Of a stretch of DNA of 32,063 bases, positions 10,470 to 19,074 are shown piece by piece (position 1 is the stretch's first letter; the number at the start of each line of letters is the position of its first letter). The translations under genes were made by a program, and so were the position numbers. The stretch comes from CADEED01 sp035701825 (lineage in GTDB: Bacteria; Pseudomonadota; Gammaproteobacteria; Steroidobacterales; Steroidobacteraceae). The notes under the pieces are model-generated. The model made no database searches, was not told where the DNA came from, and saw only the letters and a list, made by a program, of their open reading frames with translations. Where the stretch lies: the NCBI GenBank assembly GCA_035701825.1, contig DASSRK010000136.1:1-32063 (forward strand). Reading direction: 5' to 3'.

Positions 10470-11726
10470 CTACTTCTGCGCCGCCACCGAATACAGCACC
10501 CGCGTGTTGCGCGTCTCGAGGAATTCCTCGAGCGACTGGCCGCGCATGTGCGCGTAGATGTGCAGGTTGGTGGTGCCGACCACCGCGCCTAACTTCTCCA
10601 GCAGGAAGAAGATCACGCCATAGCGGATGAGCGCGCGCCAGTCGCGGGCGCGCAGCATGGCGCGTTCTTCCTCGCTGAGCCCGGCATCCTCGAACAGGAT
10701 CTCGGGCTCCTCGATGAAGCGCCGCCGGCGCTCGGGCTGCAGCAGCGAGTGCAGGAATGAGTTGAGCCGATAGGCCTTGACGCTGCGGTCCAGCGTGAAT
10801 GGGTAGGTGCCGGGAAGCTTCTGCAGGCCGTCCCACTGCCGCTGGATGCGCGCGCGATAGGCCGCGTGGGTTTCTGCATCTTCCACGGGCGAGTCGTCCT
10901 CGAAGATCACCGTGGCGATCGGCGTCATCGAGGGCAGGTAGTAGGCCTGGTGCAGCTTCTTCACCTTCGGCGCCAGCGCCCCGCGCATGATGAGCCACAT
11001 GATGACTTCCGAGCCTTCCATGCCGCCGCGGGTGGCGTAGTCGGCGATGGTGAGCTCGGTTAGCTTCTCCGGATCCTTCTCGAGCAGCTCGAGGAACTCC
11101 ATGTCCCAGGGCGTGTTGTTGAAGCCGGCGCGCTCGCCCTGGATCTGGTGCGAGAGCCCGCCGGTGCCGACGATGGCGACCTTGATGTCTTCGGGAAAAC
11201 TCTCGATGGCCTTGCGCAGCGCGCGGCCGAGCTTGAAGCAGCGCTTCGCGGACGGGATCGGCACCTGCAATACGCCGACCTGCAAAGGCACGATGGCGCC
11301 CGGCCATGCTTTCTCGTGCGGCCACAGCAGCGACAGCGGCGAGAAGCAGCCGTGGTCGAGGCCCTTTTCCTGGAAGAAGGAAAGGTCGAACTCGTCGGCC
11401 ACGAGGCCCGTGGCCACGTGCCTGGCCAGCGCCGGGTGTCCCTGGATGACCGGCAGCCGGCGCGCGCCGCCGCCTTCGTCGGCCACCCAGTACTTTGCGC
11501 CGACGCCCAAGGCGAAGTGCGAGTAGTGATCGAAGAAAAACGAGGTGACGTGGTCGTTGTAGATGAAGAAGAGCACGTCGGGTTTCTTCACGGCGAGCCA
11601 GTGCTGCACCGGCTCGTAGCCCTTGAAGATCGGCGCCCATACCGGATCCTGCTGCTTGTGGCCGTCGAGTGCGAAGCCGATGGTCGGGGTGTGGGAGGTC
11701 GCGATGCCTCCGACAAGGGTGGCCAT
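10470..11726 (-). CDS. desB: Gallate dioxygenase, DesB-like (LigB-LigA fused extradiol dioxygenase)
   Basis: A 418-aa Fe(II) ring-cleavage enzyme of the protocatechuate 4,5-dioxygenase superfamily, predicted to open gallate to 4-oxalomesaconate. The LigB-type catalytic domain comes first, with iron ligands H12 (SHTPTIGF) and H59 (YNDHVTSFF) and a Glu near E240 (GMEGSEVIMW); the conserved histidines H124 (LDHGCFSP) and H193 (GGLSHQI) are present. A LigA-like helical domain is fused at the C-terminus (about 300-418). This fused layout and 418-aa length are those of Sphingobium DesB, and motifs match throughout. The ATG at 11726 is chosen because it starts the conserved MATLVGG...SHTP segment and has GGAG 6 nt upstream; the longer open frame upstream is unrelated. 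Divergent from the PIG-L gene. 3-O-methylgallate or protocatechuate could also be substrates. Confidence 0.92.
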   Translation of the reverse strand: MATLVGGIATSHTPTIGFALDGHKQQDPVWAPIFKGYEPVQHWLAVKKPDVLFFIYNDHVTSFFFDHYSHFALGVGAKYWVADEGGGARRLPVIQGHPALARHVATGLVADEFDLSFFQEKGLDHGCFSPLSLLWPHEKAWPGAIVPLQVGVLQVPIPSAKRCFKLGRALRKAIESFPEDIKVAIVGTGGLSHQIQGERAGFNNTPWDMEFLELLEKDPEKLTELTIADYATRGGMEGSEVIMWLIMRGALAPKVKKLHQAYYLPSMTPIATVIFEDDSPVEDAETHAAYRARIQRQWDGLQKLPGTYPFTLDRSVKAYRLNSFLHSLLQPERRRRFIEEPEILFEDAGLSEEERAMLRARDWRALIRYGVIFFLLEKLGAVVGTTNLHIYAHMRGQSLEEFLETRNTRVLYSVAAQK

Positions 11727-11856
11727 GAACTGCTCCGGGATGCGGGATCGCAAGCTTAGCGGGGCGCGCCGCCGGTGCTGGCCCGCGAGCGAAGTGAATG
11801 TCGCGTACGGGAGGTCGACGGCCGCTATCCTTCGGATCCGACCCTGCGAGGCTGAA

Positions 11857-12825
11857 ATGACCCGGACCTTCGCGATGCTGGTCCTCGCCGTGACCTTTTG
11901 CGTGGCGGTGTCCGCGCAGGACCCGCTGCCGCCGTTTCGCCCCCTCCTGCCCACGGATTCCATCCTGGTGGTCGCGCCGCATCCTGACGACGAATCGCTG
12001 TGTTGCGCCGGGATCATGTACGCGGCGCGTGAGGTGGGGGCGCGGGTCTCGGTGGTCTGGGTCACGCTCGGCGACGGCTTTCGCTGGAGCGCCATGGTCG
12101 GTGAACGTCGGCTTGTGCCGCGTCAGCAGGGATTCCGCGAACTCGCCGCACGGCGCGAAGCCGAGGCGCGCGCGGCGGCGCGGATCCTCGGGCTCGATCC
12201 GCAATCGCTGTACTTCCTGGGATATCCCGATCGCGGCGTGCTCGCCTTGCTGCTGGATCACTATTACCCGCACACGCCGTGGCGCTCGAAATTCACCGGC
12301 GCCCACGCGGTCGATTACGCGGACGCCGTGAATCCCGGCGCGGAGTACGACGGCGAGAACCTGGAGCGCGATTTCCTGCGCGTGCTGCAGCTCGTGCAGC
12401 CGACGCTGGTGCTGGCGCCGAGCCCGCAGGACACGCATCCCGATCATCGCGGTACGGGGATCCTCGCCTGGCGCGCCATGAATGGGCTCAATGAATCCGA
12501 CCGCATCCGCTTCTGGATCGTGCACGGCGGCCGTGGCTGGCCAGAGCCGCACGCCTATCGACCCGAGCTGCCGCAGAAGATCGCGCCGCGCGGGCTCGGC
12601 ATGAAGTGGGAGCAGTTCGCGCTCGATGCGGACATGCGCGCCGCCAAGCTGCGGGCCATTCGTGCCCACCGCTCGCAGACCGCGGTGATGGGCCGCGTCA
12701 TGGAAGGCTACGTGCGCTCCGACGAGCTGTTCTCGCGCACCGCCATTCCGCCACGCAGCGTCTGCACACTGCCGCAACCCTGCGAATCCGGCGAGCGCGC
12801 CACGGCGGAGGAACCCGCGCTTTGA
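11857..12825 (+). CDS. Secreted PIG-L (LmbE-like) family deacetylase
   Basis: A 322-aa protein with an N-terminal signal peptide (about residues 1-21, ending VSAQ) and a PIG-L/LmbE zinc-hydrolase domain. The zinc motif PHPDDE begins near residue 38, and the second metal histidine lies in THPDH. Family members remove acetyl groups from N-acetylglucosamine-containing substrates. One branch, Pseudomonas GalB, instead hydrates 4-oxalomesaconate, the product of gallate dioxygenase. The divergent DesB-like gene makes that tempting, but the export signal argues for an extracytoplasmic deacetylase. Start at 11857 is preferred over the longer open frame because it opens the signal peptide and has GAGG 5 nt upstream. 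Its stop is 17 bp from the convergent aldehyde dehydrogenase gene. Confidence 0.85.
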   Translation: MTRTFAMLVLAVTFCVAVSAQDPLPPFRPLLPTDSILVVAPHPDDESLCCAGIMYAAREVGARVSVVWVTLGDGFRWSAMVGERRLVPRQQGFRELAARREAEARAAARILGLDPQSLYFLGYPDRGVLALLLDHYYPHTPWRSKFTGAHAVDYADAVNPGAEYDGENLERDFLRVLQLVQPTLVLAPSPQDTHPDHRGTGILAWRAMNGLNESDRIRFWIVHGGRGWPEPHAYRPELPQKIAPRGLGMKWEQFALDADMRAAKLRAIRAHRSQTAVMGRVMEGYVRSDELFSRTAIPPRSVCTLPQPCESGERATAEEPAL

Positions 12826-12842
12826 TGAGGGATGTCCGCGTT

Positions 12843-14309
12843 CTAGAACGGGTAGTGGCGGGGCGTGGTCTGGACGGTGATCCAGCGCAGTTCGGTGAAG
12901 GCGTCGACGCCGGCCTTGCCGCCGAAGCGGCCATAGCCCGAACCCTTCACGCCACCGAAGGGCATCTGCGCTTCGTCGGCCACGGTCGGGCCGTTGATGT
13001 GGCAGATGCCGCTTTCGATGCGCCTGGCAAGCGCGAGGCCGCGCGCGAGGTCGCGCGTGAAGATCGCGGCGGACAGTCCGTACTCGGTGTCGTTGGCGAG
13101 CGTGATGGCCTCGTCGGCATCCTTGACTCGCGTGATGGACACCTGCGGGGCGAATGACTCCTCGCGGAAAAGCGCCATCGCCGGCGTCACATGGTCCACG
13201 ACCACGCCTTTCACGATCGTGCCCGCGCCCGCCACCGGCGCCATGTCGGCTCCCGCCAATACCTTCGCGCCCTGTTTGACGGCATCGCCCACCAGGCGCT
13301 GCAGCCGCTCGATCGTGGGCTTGCCCACCACCGAGCCGATCACGAACTCGCCCTCGAGCGGATTGCCGACGGGCAGGGCGGCAACACGTTTCGCGAGCCG
13401 CGCCGCGAAGTCGTCCGCGACTTTCGAATCCACGATGACCCGCTCGGTGGACATGCAGATCTGCCCGGCATTGGCGTAGGCGCCGAACACCGTGGCGTTC
13501 ACCGCCGCGTCCAGGTCCGCATCGTCCAGCACCACCAGCGGCGCCTTGCCGCCGAGCTCGAGCAGGATGGGCTTGAGGTACTTCGCCGCCACCTGGGCCA
13601 ACAACCTGCCGACGCGCGTCGAGCCGGTGAAGTTCACGCGCTTCACGGCCGGGTGCGCGATCACCGCTTCGCTGACCGCGCCCGCATCCTGGATGTCGGT
13701 GTGGATGACGTTGATCACGCCTTCACCGAGCCCGGCTTCGTTGAGCACCGCGCCGATCAGGTAGTGAGTCTGGGGGCAGACTTCGGACGACTTGAGCACC
13801 ACGGTGTTGCCGCAGGCCAGCGGCATCGCCACCGCGCGCACGCCGAGGATCACGGGCGCATTCCACGGCGCGATCCCGTACACCACGCCCACCGGCTGAC
13901 GGTGTGCCATGGCTAGATTGCCCGGGACGTCCGACGGAACGACTTCGCCGGACACCTGCGTCGTCATCGAGGCTGCTTCGCGCAGCATCGCCGCGGCGAA
14001 GTGCACGTTGAAATGTCCCCAGCCCGCGGTGGATCCGGTCTCGTCGCGCACCGCGGCGGCAAAGTCTCCCGCACGCTTCTCGAGCAGCTCCGCGGCCTTG
14101 TTCAATTTCGCGCGGCGCTCGCCCGGGCCCAGCGCGGACCAGGCCGGGAAGGCCGCCTGTGCCGCGGTGACCGCCGCCCTGGCGTCGTCCACCGACGCCG
14201 CGGCGGCGCGCGACACGACGTTGCCGCTGACCGGATTGCGCCGCTCGAAGGTCGCGCCGGCGCGCGCCGACTGTTCCTTGCCGCCGATCAGCAATTTCAC
14301 GTCGTACAT
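12843..14309 (-). CDS. NAD-dependent aldehyde dehydrogenase, vanillin/salicylaldehyde type
   Basis: A 488-aa cytoplasmic aldehyde dehydrogenase. The fold signatures are intact: APWN with N150, the nucleotide-binding FTGSTRVG (227-234), the general base E251 (LLELGGKAP) and the catalytic cysteine C285 (AGQICMSTER). The combination GKAPLVVLDDADLDAAV and ICMSTER is typical of the vanillin dehydrogenase (Vdh/LigV) and salicylaldehyde dehydrogenase group, which oxidise aromatic aldehydes to acids. The adjacent gallate dioxygenase supports an aromatic substrate. Start has GGGAG 8 nt upstream. The exact aldehyde is uncertain; other benzaldehyde dehydrogenases share these motifs. Confidence 0.9.
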   Translation of the reverse strand: MYDVKLLIGGKEQSARAGATFERRNPVSGNVVSRAAAASVDDARAAVTAAQAAFPAWSALGPGERRAKLNKAAELLEKRAGDFAAAVRDETGSTAGWGHFNVHFAAAMLREAASMTTQVSGEVVPSDVPGNLAMAHRQPVGVVYGIAPWNAPVILGVRAVAMPLACGNTVVLKSSEVCPQTHYLIGAVLNEAGLGEGVINVIHTDIQDAGAVSEAVIAHPAVKRVNFTGSTRVGRLLAQVAAKYLKPILLELGGKAPLVVLDDADLDAAVNATVFGAYANAGQICMSTERVIVDSKVADDFAARLAKRVAALPVGNPLEGEFVIGSVVGKPTIERLQRLVGDAVKQGAKVLAGADMAPVAGAGTIVKGVVVDHVTPAMALFREESFAPQVSITRVKDADEAITLANDTEYGLSAAIFTRDLARGLALARRIESGICHINGPTVADEAQMPFGGVKGSGYGRFGGKAGVDAFTELRWITVQTTPRHYPF

Positions 14310-14464
14310 GAGCGTTCTCCCAACATCGGGCGTTCGGTGAAAAGGCTAGCGCCAAAGTGTAGTCCGCGCGTTCGCTGCCAATCGAATATGGGATCGTCGA
14401 TAGTTGAGCCCGGCCCCCCTTCCGGGCGAGAGTGACGGCCATTCGGGATGTAGGAGGGGGTCGC

Positions 14465-16651
14465 ATGAAGATTTTTCGCGCCGCGATCGTGGTGGGCGTG
14501 GCGGCAGCGTCCATGTTGGCCGGTTGCAGCCAGGAGCCGGAACCCGCGCCGGTCGCGACCCCCAGGCCCACCGCGCTGGTCGACGCGGCGCGCATGACCG
14601 CGCCCGCCGACGGCGAATGGCTCTCCTACGGCCGCACCTACGACGAGCAGCGCTTCAGTCCGCTGACCCAGGTCGACGCCGGCAACGTGGCGCAACTCGG
14701 CCTCGCCTGGAGCTACGACCTCGACACCGCGCACCGGGTGCAGGAATCGACGCCGCTGGTCATCGACGGCGTCATGTACGTCACCAGCGCCTGGAGCAAG
14801 TTGTTTGCTCTCGACGCGCGCACCGGCCAGGAAATCTGGCGCTTCGATCCCAAGGTGCCGGGCGAGGTCGCGGTGAAGGCCTGCTGCGACGTGGGCAACC
14901 GCGGCGTGGCGGCCTGGAAGGGCAGGATCTACCTGGGCACGCTCGACGGCCGGCTGCTCGCGATCGATGCCGCCACCGGCAAACAACTGTGGGAAGTCAT
15001 GACCGTCCCGCAGGGCCAGAACTACACCATCACCGGCGCGCCGCGCGTGTTCGATGGCAAGGTGCTCATCGGCAACGGCGGCGCCGAGCTCGGTGCGCGC
15101 GGTTACGTCACGGCCTACGATGCCGAGGACGGCAAGCAGCTCTGGCGTTTCTACACCGTGCCCGGCGATCCCGCGAAAGGCTTCGAGAGCCCGGCACTCG
15201 AGAAAGCCGCCAGGACCTGGAAGGGCGAGTGGTGGAAATTCGGCGGCGGCGGCACGGTGTGGGATTCCATCGTCTACGACCCGAAACTCGGACTCATATA
15301 TATCGGCGTCGGCAACGGCAGCCCCTGGAACCAGGCGGTACGCAGCCCGGGCGGCGGCGACAACCTGTATCTCTCGTCCATCGTGGCGCTCAGGGCCGAC
15401 ACGGGCGAATACGTGTGGCATTTCCAGACCACGCCGGGCGAGACCTGGGACTACACCGCCACGCAGCCCATCATCCTCGCGGACCTGGAGATTGGCGGTA
15501 AGCCACGCCAGGTGCTGATGCAGGCGCCGAAGAACGGCTTCTTCTATGTCATCGATCGCACCAACGGCGAGTTCATCTCGGGCGCGGCCTATGCCTTCGT
15601 GAACTGGACCAAGGGGCTGGATCCGAAAACCGGCCGGCCAAGCGAAGTGAAGGACGCGCGCTACGACAGGAGTGGCAAGCCCGCGGTGGTCGTACCCGGT
15701 CCGGGCGGCGCGCACAACTGGCACCCGATGAGCTTCAGCCCGCAGACGAAGCTGGCGTACTTCCCGGTGATCGAAGCGGGCTTCGCGTTCATTCCCGCCG
15801 CGAAGATGAAGGTCAACACCATCGGCTGGAACACGGGCGTCGACTTCAACGCCGGCTCGCTGCCCACCGACCCCCAGGTGCTCGCGGGCATCAAGTCGCA
15901 GCTCAAGGGTCACCTGGTGGCGTGGGACCCCGTGGCGCAGAAGGAAGTCTGGCGCGCGCAGTTCGACCATCCATGGAACGGCGGCGCGCTCTCGACCGCG
16001 GGCAACCTGGTCTTCGAGGGCAACTCGAACGGCGAGTTCGCGGCGTACCGCGCCAACGATGGCCAGAAGCTCTGGTCCGCGGAAACCCAGGCGGGCGTGA
16101 TGGCCGGCCCGATGTCCTATGCGATCGACGGCGAGCAGTACGTGGCCATCGAGGTGGGCTGGGGCGGTGCATTCGGGCTTGCGGCCGGCGAACTGGCGCG
16201 CGACTCGCATCTTTCGGCCAACATCCCGCGCGTGCTGGTGTACAAGCTCGGCGGCACGGCGAAGCTGCCCGACCTGCCGGCGACGGCGGCGTCCGCGAGC
16301 GAGCCACCGGCGGAAATCGGCAATGAAGCGGTGTGGAACGCGGGCAAGGCCGTGTTCCACACGAATTGCAGCGTCTGTCACGGCGACTCGGCGGTGAGCG
16401 GCGGCGTGCTGCCGGACCTGCGGCTGTCACCGGTCACGCGCGATGCGGCCGCCTGGGATCGCATCGTGCGCGGCGGCGAGCGCGGTTCGCGCGGCATGGT
16501 GTCGTTCGCGGCCGAAGTTTCCGCCGACGACAGTGAAAAAGTGCGCGCGTATGTGATACATCGTGCCAATGAGGTCTACAAGATCGAGCACTCCGCGCCG
16601 CCGGCGCCACCCGCACCCGTCCCGAGTCCACCGCCCGCGGCGCCCAAGTGA
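14465..16651 (+). CDS. Lipoprotein quinohemoprotein (PQQ/cytochrome c) alcohol dehydrogenase
   Basis: A 728-aa periplasmic type II quinohemoprotein alcohol dehydrogenase. The N-terminus carries a lipobox (SMLAGC, C21), so the enzyme should be membrane-anchored rather than soluble. The eight-bladed PQQ propeller follows, with the vicinal cysteines C140-C141 (KACCDVGNRG) that contact PQQ and the probable catalytic aspartate D299 in GGGDNLYLSS. A C-terminal cytochrome c domain has the heme motif CSVCH (C635, C638, H639), and the protein ends in a proline/alanine-rich tail. It would oxidise alcohols or aldehydes and pass electrons to the respiratory chain. ATG at 14465 has a strong AGGAGGGG 5 nt upstream. 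The substrate is unknown; the neighbouring aryl-catabolic genes suggest an aromatic or polyol alcohol. No PQQ biosynthesis genes are in the window. Confidence 0.92.
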   Translation: MKIFRAAIVVGVAAASMLAGCSQEPEPAPVATPRPTALVDAARMTAPADGEWLSYGRTYDEQRFSPLTQVDAGNVAQLGLAWSYDLDTAHRVQESTPLVIDGVMYVTSAWSKLFALDARTGQEIWRFDPKVPGEVAVKACCDVGNRGVAAWKGRIYLGTLDGRLLAIDAATGKQLWEVMTVPQGQNYTITGAPRVFDGKVLIGNGGAELGARGYVTAYDAEDGKQLWRFYTVPGDPAKGFESPALEKAARTWKGEWWKFGGGGTVWDSIVYDPKLGLIYIGVGNGSPWNQAVRSPGGGDNLYLSSIVALRADTGEYVWHFQTTPGETWDYTATQPIILADLEIGGKPRQVLMQAPKNGFFYVIDRTNGEFISGAAYAFVNWTKGLDPKTGRPSEVKDARYDRSGKPAVVVPGPGGAHNWHPMSFSPQTKLAYFPVIEAGFAFIPAAKMKVNTIGWNTGVDFNAGSLPTDPQVLAGIKSQLKGHLVAWDPVAQKEVWRAQFDHPWNGGALSTAGNLVFEGNSNGEFAAYRANDGQKLWSAETQAGVMAGPMSYAIDGEQYVAIEVGWGGAFGLAAGELARDSHLSANIPRVLVYKLGGTAKLPDLPATAASASEPPAEIGNEAVWNAGKAVFHTNCSVCHGDSAVSGGVLPDLRLSPVTRDAAAWDRIVRGGERGSRGMVSFAAEVSADDSEKVRAYVIHRANEVYKIEHSAPPAPPAPVPSPPPAAPK

Positions 16652-16686
16652 TGGTGCGGCGACCACAGTAGTTAGGGAGCCGCGCC

Positions 16687-17316
16687 GTGCGCCGTAGGAC
16701 GCGGGTGCGGCCCGGGAGCACGGCGCTCGGCGTGGTGGCGCTGCTGCTGGCGGGTTCGGCGGCCGCGGCCGACATGCCCAAGCCCATGCCGTTGGTGGTC
16801 GGGACCGTGTCGCGGGTCAACGACGGCGACTCCATCGAAGTGGAGCTCGATTCCGGGCACGCCCGCGTTCGTTTCTCCGCCATCGACACGCCCGAATGGG
16901 ACCAGCCGTATGGCGCGCAATCCTCGGCGGCGCTGAAGTCCATGCTGCCGATCGGCTCGAAAGTCGAGCTCGAAGTGGTCTCGCAGGACGCCTTCCACCG
17001 GCTGGTCGCCACCGTGTGGCGCGTCGACGGCGAGAATCGCACCAACGTCAACGAGGCCATGCTGCTGCAGGGCCACGCCTGGGCGTTGCGCCGTTACATG
17101 AAGGATCCGAAGTTCTGCGACATGGAGCAGATGGCGCGCTCGAAGAAGCTCGGGCTGTGGGCATTGCCGGTGAAGGACTGGATCTACCCGCCGGAGTGGC
17201 GCTATCTCAAGAATGGCGAGATCCGCACGCTGCCGGTGCCGTACGAGGAAACCCGCGAGAAGTGCATCGAGGTGCTGAACCTCGCCGGCGCCGCGACCTA
17301 CACGCCCCCGAACTGA
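16687..17316 (+). CDS. Secreted staphylococcal-nuclease-like (SNase) protein
   Basis: A 209-aa protein with a signal peptide (residues 1-28, AAA|D) and one SNase/OB-fold domain (about 36-160). It keeps the core signature VRFSAIDTPEWDQPYG (R62, D67, E70) and a second arginine (FHRLVATVW, R105), so nuclease activity is plausible. A C-terminal extension of about 50 residues (KDWIYPPEWRYLK...) is not part of the minimal domain. The GTG start has GGGAG 7 nt upstream. It follows the PQQ dehydrogenase by 35 bp on the same strand and could share its transcript, though no functional link is evident. Confidence 0.88.
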   Translation: MRRRTRVRPGSTALGVVALLLAGSAAAADMPKPMPLVVGTVSRVNDGDSIEVELDSGHARVRFSAIDTPEWDQPYGAQSSAALKSMLPIGSKVELEVVSQDAFHRLVATVWRVDGENRTNVNEAMLLQGHAWALRRYMKDPKFCDMEQMARSKKLGLWALPVKDWIYPPEWRYLKNGEIRTLPVPYEETREKCIEVLNLAGAATYTPPN

Positions 17317-17317
17317 T

Positions 17318-17329
17318 GGGACATGTCCC
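17318..17329. repeat. 12-bp perfect palindrome between convergent genes
   Basis: GGGACATGTCCC occupies almost the whole 15-bp gap between the convergent nuclease and glutathione transferase genes. It has no T-tract and no loop, so it is not a normal terminator. It may be a protein-binding site or chance. Confidence 0.4.
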
Positions 17330-17331
17330 CT

Positions 17332-18012
17332 CTACGCCAGCATCTTCTTCGCTGACTCCACGGTCTTGGCGCGTTCCTCGGGGCTGAGTGGCGGCGGGAT
17401 GGTGCGGCCTTTCTGAACCGCCGGCCGCGCGCCGACGAGCTCGAGCCAGCGCTGCACTCCCGGCAGCCCGTCGATGGAGACGCCGGACCATTCATGGCCG
17501 GCCACCCAGCACCACAGCGCGATGTCCGCAATGGAGTACTCGTCGTTGGCGATGTACGGATGGTCCTTGAGCCGACGCTCCAGCACCTCGAACAACCGGC
17601 GTGACTCGCGCTGGTAGCGCTCGATGGCATACGGGATCTTCTCCGGCGCGTAGCGGAAGAACACGTTGGCCTGGCCCATCATCGGCCCGATGCCGCCCAT
17701 CTGGAACATCAGCCACTGGATGACGTTCGAGCGTGCCTTGGTCTCCCGTGGCATCAGCTTGCCGGTCTTCTCCGCGAGATAGACCAGGATCGCGCCGGAC
17801 TCGAACACCGCGAAGCCACCATTGTCATGGTCGATGATCGCCGGGATGCGGCCGTTCGGATTGATCCGCAGGAACCATTCCTCCTTCTGCTCGAGCTTGC
17901 CGAGCGAGAGGATCCGCACGCTGTAGGGCAGGCCGAGTTCCTCGAGTGCAACCGATACCTTCCACCCGTTGGGCGTGGCCGCGCTGAATAGTTCGATTCC
18001 CGTTTCACCCAT
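17332..18012 (-). CDS. Glutathione S-transferase family protein, YfcG/Nu-like
   Basis: A 226-aa cytosolic GST. The N-terminal thioredoxin-like domain (about 1-85) has TPNGWKVSVALEELGLPY, the motif of the YfcG/YghU/Ure2p group, which uses Thr/Asn rather than Tyr or Ser to hold glutathione and acts on disulfides and peroxides. INPNGRIPAI gives the conserved cis-proline loop, and E71-S72 (FESGAI) bind the glutathione gamma-glutamyl moiety. The C-terminal all-helical domain spans about 92-210. Nothing marks it as a LigE/LigF-type beta-etherase, although the aryl-catabolic context might suggest one. It has its own promoter upstream. Probable role: glutathione-dependent redox defence. Confidence 0.9.
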   Translation of the reverse strand: MGETGIELFSAATPNGWKVSVALEELGLPYSVRILSLGKLEQKEEWFLRINPNGRIPAIIDHDNGGFAVFESGAILVYLAEKTGKLMPRETKARSNVIQWLMFQMGGIGPMMGQANVFFRYAPEKIPYAIERYQRESRRLFEVLERRLKDHPYIANDEYSIADIALWCWVAGHEWSGVSIDGLPGVQRWLELVGARPAVQKGRTIPPPLSPEERAKTVESAKKMLA

Positions 18013-18043
18013 GACCGGCCTCGCGACTCCATCGTGGGATGCG

Positions 18044-18073
18044 AGTACACGCTTGCGCGGGCGCGAAAGTCAA
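18044..18073 (-). promoter_or_regulatory. Predicted sigma70 promoter of the glutathione transferase
   Basis: On the - strand, TTGACT (18073-18068) and TGTACT (18049-18044) are separated by 18 bp, ending 31 bp before the start codon. The -35 box is near consensus, the -10 fair. Confidence 0.5.
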
Positions 18074-18126
18074 CGCGTCGCCCATGTTTCACGCTCGGGC
18101 CATGACGATTGCGCTAGATTGCAGGC

Positions 18127-19041
18127 GTGGAGATGCTCATCGCCAACTGGCGCCTCGCAGCCGTCGCCGCGCTGTTCTTCGTCGGCGTGGCGGCGCGGCG
18201 CATGCGATGGGCCGGCGCCGGGCAGGGCCGCAAGCTGCTGTCGTTCGTGTTCAACGTCGGCCTGCCCATCCTGGTGTTCGGCGCGCTCGCGGGCGTGCCG
18301 CTGGCGCGCGAGCACGCCTTGTTGCCGGTGGCCGCGATATGCATCTCGCTCATCGGCTGGGGCGCCGCGGCCCTCGTCGCGCGGCGATTCTTCGCGCTGC
18401 CGAAGACCGGTGAAGGCGCCATGGCGCTGTGCGCGATGTCGCTGAACAACTCCATGCTGTATCCATTCGCCGCGTTGAGCCTCGGTGCCGCGGCATTCTC
18501 CGAGCTGGTGATGTTCGACATGGGCCATGCCGTGCTGGTGTGGACCGTGACCACGGTGGTGGCCTGCAAGTACGGCGGGCACGCGGACGACATCCCGGTG
18601 CTGTTGCGGCGGACGCTGGCAACACCGGCGTTGTGGGTGCTGTTCATCGCGCTGGGACTCAACGTCGGAGGCGCCCCGATTCCCAAGGACTTCCTGCATG
18701 CCGTGCTGCTCGTGGGACAGTGCCTGATCCTGCTGGTGCCGCTGTCGATGGGCTTGCTGGTGAGCGCGCGTGGCATCCGCCGGCCCGAGGTCATCACCTC
18801 GGTGCTGCTGCGCTCCGGCTTCGGGCTGCTCGTGGGACTGCTGCTGGTCTGGCTTTTCCACCTGCACGGCACCAGCGCGGCGATTGCCCTGCTCGGCGCG
18901 GCGGCACCCATCGGCTTCACGGCCGTGGTCCTGTCCTCGCGCGAAGGACTCGACCTGGACCTGGCCGCGAGCGCCGCGGCCATCTCGGTGTTCCTGGGCA
19001 CGCTGTGGATCCCCACGGCCATGATGTTCGTTCCACGTTGA
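18127..19041 (+). CDS. AEC-family (auxin efflux carrier-like) permease
   Basis: A 304-aa integral membrane protein with about ten hydrophobic segments in two halves, typical of the AEC/bile-acid:sodium-symporter-like carriers. The first half has FNVGLPILVFGALAG and the conserved break motif around LNNSMLYPFAAL; the second half has LLGAAAPIGFTAVVLSSREG, where the family's second helix break lies. AEC members move organic acids such as malate or malonate, or act as auxin-like carriers. The GTG at 18127 is used; ATG at 18133 is an alternative. A -10-like TAGATT (18115-18120) ends 6 nt before the GTG, so the mRNA may be leaderless. Substrate cannot be predicted; aromatic or short organic acid is plausible from context. 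Confidence 0.85.
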   Translation: MEMLIANWRLAAVAALFFVGVAARRMRWAGAGQGRKLLSFVFNVGLPILVFGALAGVPLAREHALLPVAAICISLIGWGAAALVARRFFALPKTGEGAMALCAMSLNNSMLYPFAALSLGAAAFSELVMFDMGHAVLVWTVTTVVACKYGGHADDIPVLLRRTLATPALWVLFIALGLNVGGAPIPKDFLHAVLLVGQCLILLVPLSMGLLVSARGIRRPEVITSVLLRSGFGLLVGLLLVWLFHLHGTSAAIALLGAAAPIGFTAVVLSSREGLDLDLAASAAAISVFLGTLWIPTAMMFVPR

Positions 19042-19062
19042 GTCATGTCCTCAGCCTGCCGG

Positions 19063-19068
19063 TAGAGT
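19063..19068 (+). promoter_or_regulatory. -10 box of a probable leaderless promoter
   Basis: TAGAGT ends 6 nt before the ATG of the ThDP enzyme, and no Shine-Dalgarno is present. TTGAGT at 19038-19043 is a possible -35, with a long 19-bp spacer. Transcription would begin at or within a few bases of the start codon. Confidence 0.4.
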
Positions 19069-19074
19069 AGGCAC

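Noticed and set aside
10375..12777. 800-codon open frame on the - strand covering the gallate dioxygenase and PIG-L region.
   Set aside because: It runs out of frame through two well-supported genes and has no recognisable motif. High GC content makes such long spurious frames common here.
14297..16381. 694-codon open frame opposite the PQQ dehydrogenase.
   Set aside because: It is antisense to a gene with complete PQQ and heme motifs, and the translation is low-complexity without a family signature.
17332..18012. Reading the GST as a LigE/LigF-type beta-etherase because of the lignin-related neighbours.
   Set aside because: The TPNGWK motif and length are those of the YfcG/Nu disulfide-reductase group, and nothing specific to etherases is visible.
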